A stretch of 64,000 nucleotides of DNA from Hymenobacter lapidarius (GTDB lineage Bacteria > Bacteroidota > Bacteroidia > Cytophagales > Hymenobacteraceae). The stretch spans positions 62,001 through 126,000 of the forward strand of contig NZ_MDZB01000142.1 in the NCBI RefSeq assembly GCF_001816145.1. The letters run 5' to 3'. Shown here piece by piece: positions 1-8,326 of this stretch. Numbering within the stretch: position 1 is the first letter of the stretch; the number at the start of each line of letters is the position of its first letter. The notes beneath the pieces are model-generated. The model saw nothing but the letters and a program-made list of their open reading frames with translations, was not told the DNA's origin and did no database searches. The translations under genes and the position numbers were made by a program.

Positions 1-2
1 TT

Positions 3-1184
3 TCGATGGCCGGGCGCTACCTCGTGTTGATGCCGTTCTCGAACACCATCAGCGTCAGCAAAAAAATTGTGAGCAAGGGGGAGCGTGACCGCCTCAAGCG
101 GCTCATTGCCAGCATCAAGCCGCTCAACTTTGGCGTCATCATCCGCACCGTGGCGGAAGGGCGGGAAGTGGCCGAACTGGACAAGGACATGCAGGATATG
201 GTGGCCAAGTGGGAGCAGCTCTACAGCACGCTTCGCACGGCCAAGCCCAACGACAAGGTGCTGGGCGAATTGGGCCGGACGTCGTCGATGCTCCGCGATA
301 TGCTGAACGAGTCGTTCGACAGCATCATGGTGGACGCCCCGACGATGTACGACGAGATGCGCGATTACCTCCAGAAAATCGCGCCCGACAAGCTGGGCTT
401 GCTGAAGCTGCACAATTCGAAAATTAAGATTTTCGAGCAGACGGGCATTGAAAAACAGCTCAAAACACTGTTTGGCAAGACCGTGACCGTGCCCGGCGGC
501 GGCTACCTCGTTATCGAGCACACCGAAGCCCTGCATGTGATTGACGTGAACTCGGGCAGCAAAAGCAACCAGGAGAATGACCAAGAGGCCACGGCCCTTA
601 TGATTAACCTGCTGGCTGCGAAGGAAGTAGCCCGGCAGCTCCGGCTGCGCGACATGGGCGGCATCATCGTTATCGACTTCATCGACATGCGCTCGGCGGA
701 GAGCCGCAAAAAGGTGGAGGATACGGTGCGCGACGTGATGAAGCTCGACAAGGCAAAGTACACGGTGCTGCCTATTACCAAGTTCGGGCTGATGCAAATC
801 ACCCGGCAACGGGTGCGGCCCGCCGAGAACATCGTGACCGGCGAATTGTGCCCAACCTGCGGCGGTACCGGCAAGATATCGGCGTCCATTCAGGTTACGG
901 ACGATATCGACAACAGCATCGATGACCTGCTGGTGAACCAGAACCAGTCGGGCATTACGCTGTCGGTGCACCCGTTCTTGTATGCGTATTACACCAAAGG
1001 TCTGATTTCGCGCCAGATGAAGTGGTACCTCAAGTACTACAAATGGGTGAAAGTGGTGAATGACAGCAGCCTGGGCCTGACCGACTACCGCATTGAAGAC
1101 GAGCGGGGCGAAGAAATTCAGCTGCGTTCTTCGGCGGCGGCCATGAGCCGTCTGCAGGACCGCGAAGTTGAGATTGTCGACTAG
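3..1184 (+). CDS. rng: Ribonuclease E/G (Rne/Rng family), 5' end outside window
   Basis: Endoribonuclease that cleaves single-stranded RNA in rRNA maturation and mRNA decay. The visible part is the catalytic core and C-terminus. The two DNase I-like metal-binding aspartates sit in VIDVNSG (about residue 180 counted from the ATG at 6) and VIDFIDM (about residue 224). They are followed by the zinc-link motif CPTCGGTG (Cys 282 and 285) that dimerises the family. The reading frame is open to the left edge and the conserved GRYLV start of this segment lies internally in family members, so the ATG at 6 is not the real start and the S1 domain is upstream of the window. There is no long RNase E-type scaffold tail, which fits RNase G. 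A strong terminator follows directly. Confidence 0.93.
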   Translation, partial: SMAGRYLVLMPFSNTISVSKKIVSKGERDRLKRLIASIKPLNFGVIIRTVAEGREVAELDKDMQDMVAKWEQLYSTLRTAKPNDKVLGELGRTSSMLRDMLNESFDSIMVDAPTMYDEMRDYLQKIAPDKLGLLKLHNSKIKIFEQTGIEKQLKTLFGKTVTVPGGGYLVIEHTEALHVIDVNSGSKSNQENDQEATALMINLLAAKEVARQLRLRDMGGIIVIDFIDMRSAESRKKVEDTVRDVMKLDKAKYTVLPITKFGLMQITRQRVRPAENIVTGELCPTCGGTGKISASIQVTDDIDNSIDDLLVNQNQSGITLSVHPFLYAYYTKGLISRQMKWYLKYYKWVKVVNDSSLGLTDYRIEDERGEEIQLRSSAAAMSRLQDREVEIVD

Positions 1185-1201
1185 CAGTTTGTGAGAAATA
1201 C

Positions 1202-1243
1202 AAAGGCCCCGCCGTTTGCAATGCTGCAAACGGCGGGGCTTTG
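1202..1243. terminator. Bidirectional intrinsic terminator
   Basis: A perfect 15-bp stem (1206-1220 pairing with 1225-1239) closes a four-base loop and is flanked by AAAG on the left and CTTT on the right. It lies between the convergent RNase E/G gene and the outer-membrane barrel gene, so it can end transcripts from both sides. Confidence 0.85.
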
Positions 1244-1273
1244 TAATACCCGATATGCAGGCAGTCTTATTGC

Positions 1274-1960
1274 TTAAAATTTGATGCCCAAATCCAGAGC
1301 CACGGAGCTGTTTTTGATGGTGATGTCTTTGAAGTCGCGCGTTTTTTCAAAGTAGCGGTCAATGTCGACTAGGCCCCGGTTGTAGCTGATGCCGCCGAAA
1401 ACCTTGGTGCTCTTCGCTAGTTGAAATTCAACCCCAATAGCTGCCAGGGCGTCAGCATCGAAGAACAAAACATGGTCGCTGGCTTTTGTTTCTTTGCCGT
1501 CGGCCGGGTCAGTGTAAAACTTGCTGCTGTTGATGCGGGTACCGATGGGCACGTTCAGTGAGCCGCCCACTTGGAAGTAAAGCCGCGTGTCGGGCGCAAT
1601 CTCATTGGTGAAAAGCTTTACCGTGAGCGGCGCTTGCAAATACTGCATATTGAATTTTTGCGTCTCAGTGAAGGGCTGGCCCGTAACGCCACCCGAAACA
1701 TCCCGGTAGCTGATGGTGCCGCCTTTGCCTGCCAACAGCAAGCCTGTACTGAAAGCGTAGTTTTCGCCAAAAAAGTAATCAACCACCAGGCCGCCGCCGA
1801 AGCCAAACTGGCTGCCATCGCTTTTAAAAGCTCTGTCGCTGGGCGACTCGGCCCGGAGGCTGTTGATGGAGGGCGATATTTTCAGGCCGATTTCGATTTG
1901 GGCGGAGGCCGTGGTGACGGAAGCTGCGAGGACCAGCAGGGCAAGGAATATTTTTTTCAT
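1274..1960 (-). CDS. PorT-like outer-membrane beta-barrel protein
   Basis: A 228-aa secreted protein. Its signal peptide starts MKKIFLALLVLAASVTTASA and ends at AQ. The body has the alternating aromatic/polar strands of the Bacteroidota outer-membrane barrel group (PF13568-like): an early IGLKISPSINSLR strand, a central YLQAPLTVKLF strand, and a C-terminal SSVALDLGIKF ending in phenylalanine, as expected for recognition by the BAM complex. I chose the ATG at 1960 rather than an upstream in-frame start because it begins the signal peptide. Role unknown: small barrels of this type are structural proteins or minor porins. It is convergent with the RNase gene and divergent from gldB. Confidence 0.8.
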   Translation of the reverse strand: MKKIFLALLVLAASVTTASAQIEIGLKISPSINSLRAESPSDRAFKSDGSQFGFGGGLVVDYFFGENYAFSTGLLLAGKGGTISYRDVSGGVTGQPFTETQKFNMQYLQAPLTVKLFTNEIAPDTRLYFQVGGSLNVPIGTRINSSKFYTDPADGKETKASDHVLFFDADALAAIGVEFQLAKSTKVFGGISYNRGLVDIDRYFEKTRDFKDITIKNSSVALDLGIKF

Positions 1961-2040
1961 AGCAAGCAAATTAACGCGTCGCACCCGGTAACCACCGGCG
2001 GGCAACGGGTTTTGGCTAATTTTACCCCAAAGTAACGCGT

Positions 2041-3066
2041 GTGAATAAGAATAATTTCGCCTGGCGGCGCTGGCTGCCCTTGTTTTTTGGCTTGAGCCTG
2101 GGTTTGGAGGCGTGTAAGAGCGGCCCCGCCGAGGGCTGCCGCACCGATGCGGCGGCCGATGCCCCGGCCGTGCCCGTGCAATTGCAGCGGCTGGAGCGTG
2201 CCTTTTTTGGCATTAAAACGCCCGCCGATGCGCAGCGGTTCATGGACGCGCACCCGGCGTTTGCTCGGTACTACCTGCAGCGCCAGCCGGCCAATGAAAA
2301 AGAGCTGGCGGCGGGCCTGCCCCAGCTGGCCACCAACGCGGCGCTCCAGCAGCTGGGCCGCGAAACGGCGGCGGCTTTTCCCGACAGTGCGGCCCTGCGG
2401 CAGGACCTGGGCGAGATGTTCCGGCGGGTGCACCACTACTTTCCCGATTTCAATGCGCCACCCGCCGTTACCTACGTGAGTGGGTTTCTGAGCAAGGACA
2501 TTTATGTGAACGACAGCCTGCTGGTGATGAGCCTGGACTGGTTTGCGGGCCCCAAAGCCAGCAAGCGCCCGGATTTGCCGCAGTACATGCTGCGCCGCTA
2601 CACCCCGGCCGGGCTCCTACCGATGCTGGCCCAGAACGTGTCGAGCAAGTACAACCGCCACGAGCTTACGGCCAACACCATGCTCGACGCCATGGTACAC
2701 GCGGGCAAGTCGTTGTATTTCGCCAGCCTGATGCTGCCTTGCACCCCCGATTCGCTGCTGCTGGGCTACACCAGCCGCGAAATGGTAGGCCTGGAAGCCA
2801 ACGAGCCGCGGGTGTGGGGCCACTTTTTGGAAAATAAATTGCTGTATTCCACCACGCCTTTTCTGGTGCAGAAGTACGTGGGCGAGCGGCCCAACGTGCC
2901 CGAAATCGACAAGACGTGTCCCGGCCGGGTGGGCCAGTGGGTGGGCCTGCAGATTGTGCGCAAGTACGTGGCCTCGCACCCCGAGGTGAGCCTGGGCCGC
3001 CTGATGGCCGAAAAAAATGCGCAGCGCCTGTTGAACGACTCGCACTACCGGCCCCAAAGGCAGTGA
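2041..3066 (+). CDS. gldB: GldB-like gliding motility lipoprotein
   Basis: A 341-aa predicted lipoprotein. A hydrophobic N-terminus ends in a lipobox LEAC with the acylated cysteine at residue 25. The rest matches the GldB pattern as I know it: a conserved N-terminal LERAFFG segment, paired hydrophobic strands around DIYVNDSLLVMSLDWF, and a helical HELTANTMLDAMVHAGK region resembling the HxxxH-type helix of DUF2268-like proteins. GldB is needed for gliding and type IX secretion in Flavobacterium; a T9SS substrate is present at 26637-28271, so the pathway is in use. The start is GTG at 2041. No other gld gene is in the window, which is usual outside Flavobacterium. Confidence 0.75.
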   Translation: MNKNNFAWRRWLPLFFGLSLGLEACKSGPAEGCRTDAAADAPAVPVQLQRLERAFFGIKTPADAQRFMDAHPAFARYYLQRQPANEKELAAGLPQLATNAALQQLGRETAAAFPDSAALRQDLGEMFRRVHHYFPDFNAPPAVTYVSGFLSKDIYVNDSLLVMSLDWFAGPKASKRPDLPQYMLRRYTPAGLLPMLAQNVSSKYNRHELTANTMLDAMVHAGKSLYFASLMLPCTPDSLLLGYTSREMVGLEANEPRVWGHFLENKLLYSTTPFLVQKYVGERPNVPEIDKTCPGRVGQWVGLQIVRKYVASHPEVSLGRLMAEKNAQRLLNDSHYRPQRQ

Positions 3067-3068
3067 AC

Positions 3069-3139
3069 AGTTATCAGTGAACAGTGAGTAATCCACAGCT
3101 GAAGAATTACTACTCACTGTTAACTACCAACTGATAACT
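3069..3139. repeat. Imperfect inverted repeat ahead of the glycosyltransferase gene
   Basis: The outer arms agttatcagt (3069-3078) and actgataact (3130-3139) are exact reverse complements. The inner arms around acagtgagtaat and attactactcactgt are nearly complementary. The structure fills the gap between gldB and the glycosyltransferase gene and ends 6 bases before its ATG, where it could mask translation initiation. It is unrelated in sequence to the main palindrome family of this window. Confidence 0.6.
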
Positions 3140-3145
3140 CATTTC

Positions 3146-4354
3146 ATGCACATCGCCGTTTTCAGCCAGTACCACACCAACCCCGACTGTCCGGCCACCA
3201 GCCGGCACTACACGCTGCTGGCCCACATTGTCAAAACGCACCGGGTGACGCTGCTGACTACGCCCGCTTGGAAAGGGCAGCGGCTGAACACTGAGTTTCC
3301 ATGGGTGCCGGCCGGGGTAGAAATTCGCGAAGCCAACATTGCTTATAGCAATAAGATGGGCCCCGCGCGGCGGGCGTTGGCTTTCGCTCAATACGCGGCG
3401 TGGGCCGTGCGGGAGGGCCTGCGGATTGACCGGCCGGACGTAATCTGGGGTATCAGCACGCCGCTCACGGCGGCCTGGGCCGCGGCCCAGGTGGCGCGCT
3501 GGCGCAAGGTGCCGTGGGTGTTTGAGGTGCAGGATTTGTGGCCTTCGTTTCCCATTGCTATGGGAGCCGTTCCCACGGGACTGGCCCGGCACCAATTATA
3601 TCAACTCGAAAAGCGGCTTTACCAGAGCGCGCAGCACGTATTGCCGCTTTCGCCGGATATGTCGCGCTACGTAACAGACTTGGGCATTTCGCCTCAAAAA
3701 GTGACGACGGTGCTCAACGGTACCGACCTGGAGCTGGCCGCCCGGGCTACTTCGCAGGCTGTGGCAGTGCTACGGCAAGCGCAGGGCTTGGCAGGCCAGC
3801 GGGTGATACTCTACGCGGGCACCTTTGGGCGGGCCAATGACATTCCGACGCTGGTAGCCGCTGCCGAAACCATGGCCGCGACTAATTCGGGCGCGGTGTG
3901 GTTGTTTCTGGGCCACGGCTTTTTTGAGCCACTGATAGCGGCAGCGGCGGCCCGCTGGCCGGGGCGCATTCGGCTGGTGGGAGGGCAGGCCCGGCACGAG
4001 GTATTTAGTTGGTTTGCGCTGGCCGATGTATCGGTGGTATCGTTCCTGAGCCTGCCCGTGCTCGATTCCAACTCACCGGCCAAGCTGTATGATTCGCTGG
4101 CAGTGGGCACGCCGGTGGTGGTGACCAATCAGGGCTGGACCAAGGCCTTGGTGGAGCAGCACGGCTGCGGCTGGTACGTGCCCGCTGGCGCCCCCGGGGC
4201 GTTAACCGCAAAACTGCAGGAGCTGCTGGCCCAGCCAGCGGTACTAGCCACCGCCGGCGCGGACGGCCGGCGCCTCGCAGCCGCAGAATTTGACCGGCAA
4301 CGGCTGGCCCAACAAGTCCAGCAGCTGTTGGAGGCTGCTGCCCGGAAAGCATAA
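3146..4354 (+). CDS. Family 4 glycosyltransferase (GT-B fold)
   Basis: A 402-aa retaining glycosyltransferase of the WbuB/FnlC-like GT4 group, acting at the cytoplasmic face in surface polysaccharide or glycolipid assembly. The N-terminal domain starts MHIAVFSQYH and has the group-typical EVQDLWPS motif. The C-terminal Rossmann domain has VLNGTD at the hinge, ILYAGTFGRANDIPTL, and a nucleotide-sugar binding stretch near VVSFLSLPVLDSNSPAKLYDSL, in place of the usual EGxPxxxxEA motif. It is a single gene, not part of a polysaccharide cluster. Donor and acceptor cannot be read from the sequence. Confidence 0.85.
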   Translation: MHIAVFSQYHTNPDCPATSRHYTLLAHIVKTHRVTLLTTPAWKGQRLNTEFPWVPAGVEIREANIAYSNKMGPARRALAFAQYAAWAVREGLRIDRPDVIWGISTPLTAAWAAAQVARWRKVPWVFEVQDLWPSFPIAMGAVPTGLARHQLYQLEKRLYQSAQHVLPLSPDMSRYVTDLGISPQKVTTVLNGTDLELAARATSQAVAVLRQAQGLAGQRVILYAGTFGRANDIPTLVAAAETMAATNSGAVWLFLGHGFFEPLIAAAAARWPGRIRLVGGQARHEVFSWFALADVSVVSFLSLPVLDSNSPAKLYDSLAVGTPVVVTNQGWTKALVEQHGCGWYVPAGAPGALTAKLQELLAQPAVLATAGADGRRLAAAEFDRQRLAQQVQQLLEAAARKA

Positions 4355-4469
4355 AGCCTTACGGGTACGTTACATTGTAACATGCAACGTTTTATACCCG
4401 GCAGTGCCGGGCTTATGCCGCGTTGTGCCACGAGCTGCGCGAACAAAACCGTAACGGGCCCCGCGGTGC

Positions 4470-5147
4470 TTATTTGGTGGGAATGGGCTTGGAAGCCAGT
4501 GCCTTGCCGAATTGCTTTGCAAAGTAGGCGCAGCTGGGCGCCAGCGGGCAGATGCCGCACTTCGGCGTGCGGGCCACGCAGATGTAGCGGCCGTGCAAAA
4601 TGAGCCAATGGTGCGCTTTGTTTACCAGCTCCTGCGGAATGTGCCGCACCAGGGCTTTCTCCACTGCCAGGGGCGTGGTAGCGGTTTTGGGCACGAGGCC
4701 GATGCGGTGCGATACCCGAAACACATGCGTATCCACGGCCATGGCGGGCTGGTTGTAGATAACGGAGGCCACTACATTGGCCGTTTTGCGGCCTACACCG
4801 GGCAGGCGCTGCAGCTCCTCAATCTGACTGGGCACTTCACCGCCGAAATCCTCAGTGAGCATGCGGCCCAGGCCGGCGAGGTGCTTGGCTTTGTTGTTGG
4901 GGTAGGAGACGCTGCGGATGAAGGGAAAGATTTCTTCGGCGGCGGCGGCGCCCAGGTGCGCGGCCGTGGGGAACTCCTCCAACAGCCCGGGCATCACGAG
5001 GTTCACGCGCTTGTCGGTGCACTGCGCGCTGAGCACCACGGCCACAATCAGTTCGTAGGGGCTGCGATAGGCCAGCTCGGTTTTGGGCTCCGGAAAGTGG
5101 GTGGTGAAGTAGTCGAGGAAGTGCTGGAATCGGTCGGCGCGGCGCAT
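4470..5147 (-). CDS. nth: Endonuclease III (DNA glycosylase/AP lyase)
   Basis: Base-excision repair enzyme removing oxidised pyrimidines. It is 225 aa, the normal size. The helix-hairpin-helix LPGVGRKTANV carries the catalytic lysine (K121), and the catalytic aspartate is D139 in AVDTHVFR. The C-terminal [4Fe-4S] loop is intact: Cys 190, 197, 200 and 206 in the C-x6-C-x2-C-x5-C spacing. I placed the start at MRRADRF (5147); the in-frame extension upstream adds a hydrophobic stretch not seen in the family. Confidence 0.95.
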   Translation of the reverse strand: MRRADRFQHFLDYFTTHFPEPKTELAYRSPYELIVAVVLSAQCTDKRVNLVMPGLLEEFPTAAHLGAAAAEEIFPFIRSVSYPNNKAKHLAGLGRMLTEDFGGEVPSQIEELQRLPGVGRKTANVVASVIYNQPAMAVDTHVFRVSHRIGLVPKTATTPLAVEKALVRHIPQELVNKAHHWLILHGRYICVARTPKCGICPLAPSCAYFAKQFGKALASKPIPTK

Positions 5148-5214
5148 GACGGGGGAAGCTATTGAAAACAACAGCCCAAAGAACGTGATGCTCAACAAGA
5201 CCGTGGGTGAAAGT

Positions 5215-5310
5215 AGAACGTCATGCTGAGTTGCCGAAGCATCTTTACCGCAGTAGTAAATGAATTACTCTCGCGGTAGAGATGCTTCGGCAAGCTCAGC
5301 ATGACGTTCT
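5215..5310. repeat. Intergenic palindromic repeat, copy 1
   Basis: A 96-bp long-armed palindrome. The left arm begins agaacgtcatgctgag and continues through gaagcatctttaccgc. The right arm is its near-perfect reverse complement ending gacgttct. The central loop of about 20 bases is AT-rich and not conserved between copies. It lies upstream of nth and downstream of the 76-aa ORF. It belongs to the inner-arm type ending ctaccgc. Confidence 0.9.
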
Positions 5311-5377
5311 GTTGACTTGAGGGGTGCTCAAGTCTTGCGGCGCGGGCGGAACACGAGCGGCAGGAAGATGTGAAAAG

Positions 5378-5608
5378 CTAGTAATTGACTAAGAAGGTGC
5401 GCGAATAGCGCAAAATGACCTCGGAGGTTTGGGTCCGGGGCTCGCAGCGTACGCCGTCGAGAGCCCGCTGGGCCAAAAGAAGGTCGGCGCACGTGGAAGC
5501 CAATTCCGGGTCGTGCTGCAAAACCTCCTCTACCTCGCGCTGCCTTTCAAGAGGCAATTCGTTGTACACGTACTGGAGCAGTGTCGAATAGGGTAAGGTT
5601 TGAATCAT
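5378..5608 (-). CDS. Small protein coupled to the ECF sigma factor, possible anti-sigma-like
   Basis: A 76-aa acidic helical protein whose start lies inside the sigma-factor gene (62-base overlap, different frame), so the two are probably translationally coupled. The segment YVYNELPLERQREVEEVLQ followed by DPELASTCADLLLAQRAL resembles the start of zinc-finger-like anti-sigma domains, where a short helix precedes an E-x-x-L-x-x-D-P pattern. There is no membrane segment and no CxxC zinc site. Overlap and order suggest it modulates the sigma factor; this is inference. Confidence 0.6.
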   Translation of the reverse strand: MIQTLPYSTLLQYVYNELPLERQREVEEVLQHDPELASTCADLLLAQRALDGVRCEPRTQTSEVILRYSRTFLVNY

Positions 5609-6182
5609 AATAAACGGAGTTAGTGGTCATTTTCTTCCGCAGATTAATCAGCGCGTAGCGCATCCGGCCCAGGGCCGTGTTGATGCTCACGCCGGTTGCA
5701 TCGGCTATTTCCTGGAAGCTCATATCGCCGTAATGGCGCATGAGCAGCACTTCTTTTTGGGCAGCAGGCAGTTCCTGAATTAACGCCCGAAGGCGCGCGT
5801 GGGTTTCCTCCCGGGCCAGGATATCGTCCGGGCCGTCGTCGGCGATGGTGAGCGTATTGGCCAGCCGGTCGTTGTCGGTGAGACTTACGTGGGGCACGCG
5901 CTTGCCCCGGCGAAACGAGTCAATGGCCAGGTTGTGGGCAATGCGGCAAATCCACGGCGCAAACTTGCCTTCTTCGTTGTAACGGCCACTTTTTAGGGTG
6001 TGAATGGCCTTGATGAACGTATCCTGTAGCAGGTCTTCGGCCACGTCTTCATCGCGCACGATGAGCAGTATAGTGGTGTAGGCACGGCTCCGGTGCCGCT
6101 CCAAAAGGATGGCAAAGGCGGATTCCTGGCCAGCCAGGTAGAGCGAGATGAGCGCGGAGTCGCTAGGTTGCAAGTGGTCCAT
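5547..6182 (-). CDS. ECF-family RNA polymerase sigma factor
   Basis: A 211-aa sigma-70 family protein with only regions 2 and 4. Region 2 (about residues 20-95) includes the core-binding and -10 recognition helices around DEDVAEDLLQDTFIKAIH and FAPWICRIAHNLAIDSFRRG. Region 4 (about residues 130-185) has the helix-turn-helix MSFQEIADATGVSINTALGR. The C-terminal 25 residues beyond region 4 are encoded in the stretch shared with the 76-aa ORF. It is not next to FecR or SusC, so it belongs to a different regulatory group from the second sigma factor at 48.3-48.9 kb. Confidence 0.92.
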   Translation of the reverse strand: MDHLQPSDSALISLYLAGQESAFAILLERHRSRAYTTILLIVRDEDVAEDLLQDTFIKAIHTLKSGRYNEEGKFAPWICRIAHNLAIDSFRRGKRVPHVSLTDNDRLANTLTIADDGPDDILAREETHARLRALIQELPAAQKEVLLMRHYGDMSFQEIADATGVSINTALGRMRYALINLRKKMTTNSVYYDSNLTLFDTAPVRVQRIAS

Positions 6183-6471
6183 AAAGGGCTACGGATGAAG
6201 AGAACGTAGAGCTTTAGGCCAATAGTATGCAGTTACCTGAAAAATATGAGAAGCGACGAACAGTCGGGCTTTTTTACCCGCTAGAATCGGACCAAATGTA
6301 GAGCGACGAAATGCACATCCGCAATAGCAAGAGAATAAAAAAGGCCAAAATCTTTTCTTTTTATGCAAGCAACCTTCTCCTGAAGTTGGTGTAGGGCATT
6401 TTTTGCATCAAAATTCGTCTTCGGCTTTTGCTGGAATAGTTGCAGCCGGTGCATTTTTTACTGCCTTTGTT

Positions 6472-6876
6472 TCAAGCGGCCAGCCAATCGTAAGCGGCGG
6501 CCTCGTCGGTGAAAAGGGCGGTGCTGTAGCCGTGGCGGGCCTGGCTAGCGGTGGCAATGGCGGCTACGGAGCTATCTGACTGCTCCTGAAGGGCGCGCAT
6601 GGGCGAAACCAGGAACGCAATGCGAACGGGCTGGGCGTAGCGTTGTGGGAGTTTGGGAAAGAAGTCGGCGTTTATCCAGGCCGCAAGCTCGGTGCTGGTG
6701 AGCTCCTCGCGGCGGCGCAGGTCCAGGAGCCAGCGCGAGCACTGCTGGACGTCGGCGGCGTCGAGAATGGCAAAGTAGCCCGCCCGTAACTCGGAATCGG
6801 TGATTTCGCGCTGCCACCGGGCGACAACGGCGGGCAGGTCGGGACGGGGCGTTATTTCTAGGCCAAAAACTACCAT
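6472..6876 (-). CDS. Conserved hypothetical protein, STAS/SpoIIAA-like fold possible
   Basis: A 134-aa cytoplasmic protein. The start is placed at MVVFGLEITPRPDLPAVVAR; the longer frame up to 6987 would run into the divergent promoter region. The alternating strands (GYFAILDAADVQQC, RIAFLVSPMRAL) and the terminal YSTALFTDEAAAYDWLAA resemble small STAS-like proteins that end in an F-x-D-x-x-x-A-x-x-WL helix. No catalytic motif is visible. It is divergent from the MFS gene with 135 bases between the starts. Confidence 0.65.
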   Translation of the reverse strand: MVVFGLEITPRPDLPAVVARWQREITDSELRAGYFAILDAADVQQCSRWLLDLRRREELTSTELAAWINADFFPKLPQRYAQPVRIAFLVSPMRALQEQSDSSVAAIATASQARHGYSTALFTDEAAAYDWLAA

Positions 6877-7011
6877 AAGCCGAACGCAGCAAAACAACGT
6901 GGGAAGCGGGCTGCAATGTAGGTTAAAGTTGTGGTCTGCCGCAACCGGCACCGTGAGCGCGCCTACCTTTGGGGCCAGCCGCCGCACGGGCGGTTTTTGT
7001 GCGTTTGCCCT

Positions 7012-8289
7012 ATGCTACTTCCCGTTGCCCACGACCCTTACGCGGCCCTGCGGCTGCCTGATTTTCGCCGCTTACTCTCGGCCCGGGTCCTCTACATCGT
7101 GGCCAGCCAGATTCAGGGCGTGGTGGTGGGCTGGCAGATTTACGAGCTGACCAACAACCCGCTGGCGCTGGGCCTCATCGGGCTGGCCGAAGCCATTCCG
7201 AGCATCACCGTGTCGCTGTACGCCGGGCACGTGGCGGATTCGGTGCCGCGCAAGAAAATCATCGTGCCGGCCATGGTGGTACTTTTCCTGTGCTCGCTCA
7301 GCCTGTACTTGCTCACCAAGCCGGTGGGCATGGCCTTTTTTGCTAATAAGCAGGTGCTGGCGTTTCCGCTGTACGTGGCCATGCTGTACGTGGTGCTGTT
7401 TGTGAGCGGCATTGCGCGGGGGTTTATGGGGCCGGCGCTGTTCTCGTTTATGCCCCAGCTGCTGCCCAACCGCAGCTTTCTCTCCAATGCCGTGACGTGG
7501 AATTCCACCAGCTGGCAGGCGTCGGCGGTGCTGGGCCCGGCTATTGGCGGGCTGCTGTTTGCGCAGCTGGGCAAGGGCTTCGCCTACGGCGTCGATGCGG
7601 TGCTGATGTTCACCTCGCTGCTGCTGTTTGCCAGCATTGCCGGCCGTGAGCTGCCGGAGCGGGAGGGCGCGCGCCTCAACCTGAGGGAAAGCGTGCTGAG
7701 CGGCGTCAAGTTCATCTTTAACAACCAGATAGTGCTGGCGGCGCTGTCGCTCGATTTGTTTGCAGTGCTCTTTGGCGGAGCGGTGGCGCTGCTGCCCATC
7801 TTCGCCAAGGATATTCTGCAAACCGGGCCCGATGGCCTGGGCTACCTGCGGGCCGCCCCGGCCGTGGGCTCGGTACTGATGGCCGTGTGGCTCACGTACT
7901 CGCCGCTGCGGCGCCGTGCGGGCCGCAAGCTGCTGTGGGCGGTGGCGGGTTTCGGGCTGGCCACCATCGGGTTTGCTTTATCGAAAAGCTTTGCGCTGTC
8001 GCTGTTTCTGCTGTTCCTGACGGGGGTATTCGATTCGGTGTCGGTTATCGTGCGCTCCACGCTCATTCATACCTACACGCCGGAGTACATGAAGGGCCGC
8101 GTGTCGGCGGTGAACAACATTTTCATTGGTTCCAGCAATGAGATTGGGGCCTTCGAGAGCGGCGCCGCGGCCAAGCTGATGGGCACGGTGACGTCCGTAG
8201 TTTTCGGCGGGATAATGACGCTGGTGGTGGTGGCCGTCACGGCCTGGCGGGCCGACAAGCTGCGGGAGCTAGAGACGGGCACGAAGTAG
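7012..8289 (+). CDS. MFS transporter, EntS-like exporter group
   Basis: A 425-aa inner-membrane transporter with about 12 hydrophobic segments. The first loop has the MFS signature around YAGHVADSVPRKK (between TM2 and TM3). The segment NSTSWQASAVLGPAIGGLLF in the first half and the later TYTPEYMKGRVSAVNNIFIG are typical of the MFS_3/enterobactin-exporter-like group. I chose the ATG at 7012 because residues upstream are not hydrophobic or conserved-looking. The substrate is unknown; there is no siderophore gene nearby. Confidence 0.87.
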   Translation: MLLPVAHDPYAALRLPDFRRLLSARVLYIVASQIQGVVVGWQIYELTNNPLALGLIGLAEAIPSITVSLYAGHVADSVPRKKIIVPAMVVLFLCSLSLYLLTKPVGMAFFANKQVLAFPLYVAMLYVVLFVSGIARGFMGPALFSFMPQLLPNRSFLSNAVTWNSTSWQASAVLGPAIGGLLFAQLGKGFAYGVDAVLMFTSLLLFASIAGRELPEREGARLNLRESVLSGVKFIFNNQIVLAALSLDLFAVLFGGAVALLPIFAKDILQTGPDGLGYLRAAPAVGSVLMAVWLTYSPLRRRAGRKLLWAVAGFGLATIGFALSKSFALSLFLLFLTGVFDSVSVIVRSTLIHTYTPEYMKGRVSAVNNIFIGSSNEIGAFESGAAAKLMGTVTSVVFGGIMTLVVVAVTAWRADKLRELETGTK

Positions 8290-8326
8290 CATGTGAGTAG
8301 TGCGGTTTGCCACTACGCAGCTTGGG

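Noticed and set aside
8297-8316. Short hairpin gtagtg / cactac after the MFS gene
   Set aside because: Only six base pairs and no T-run; not enough to call a terminator.
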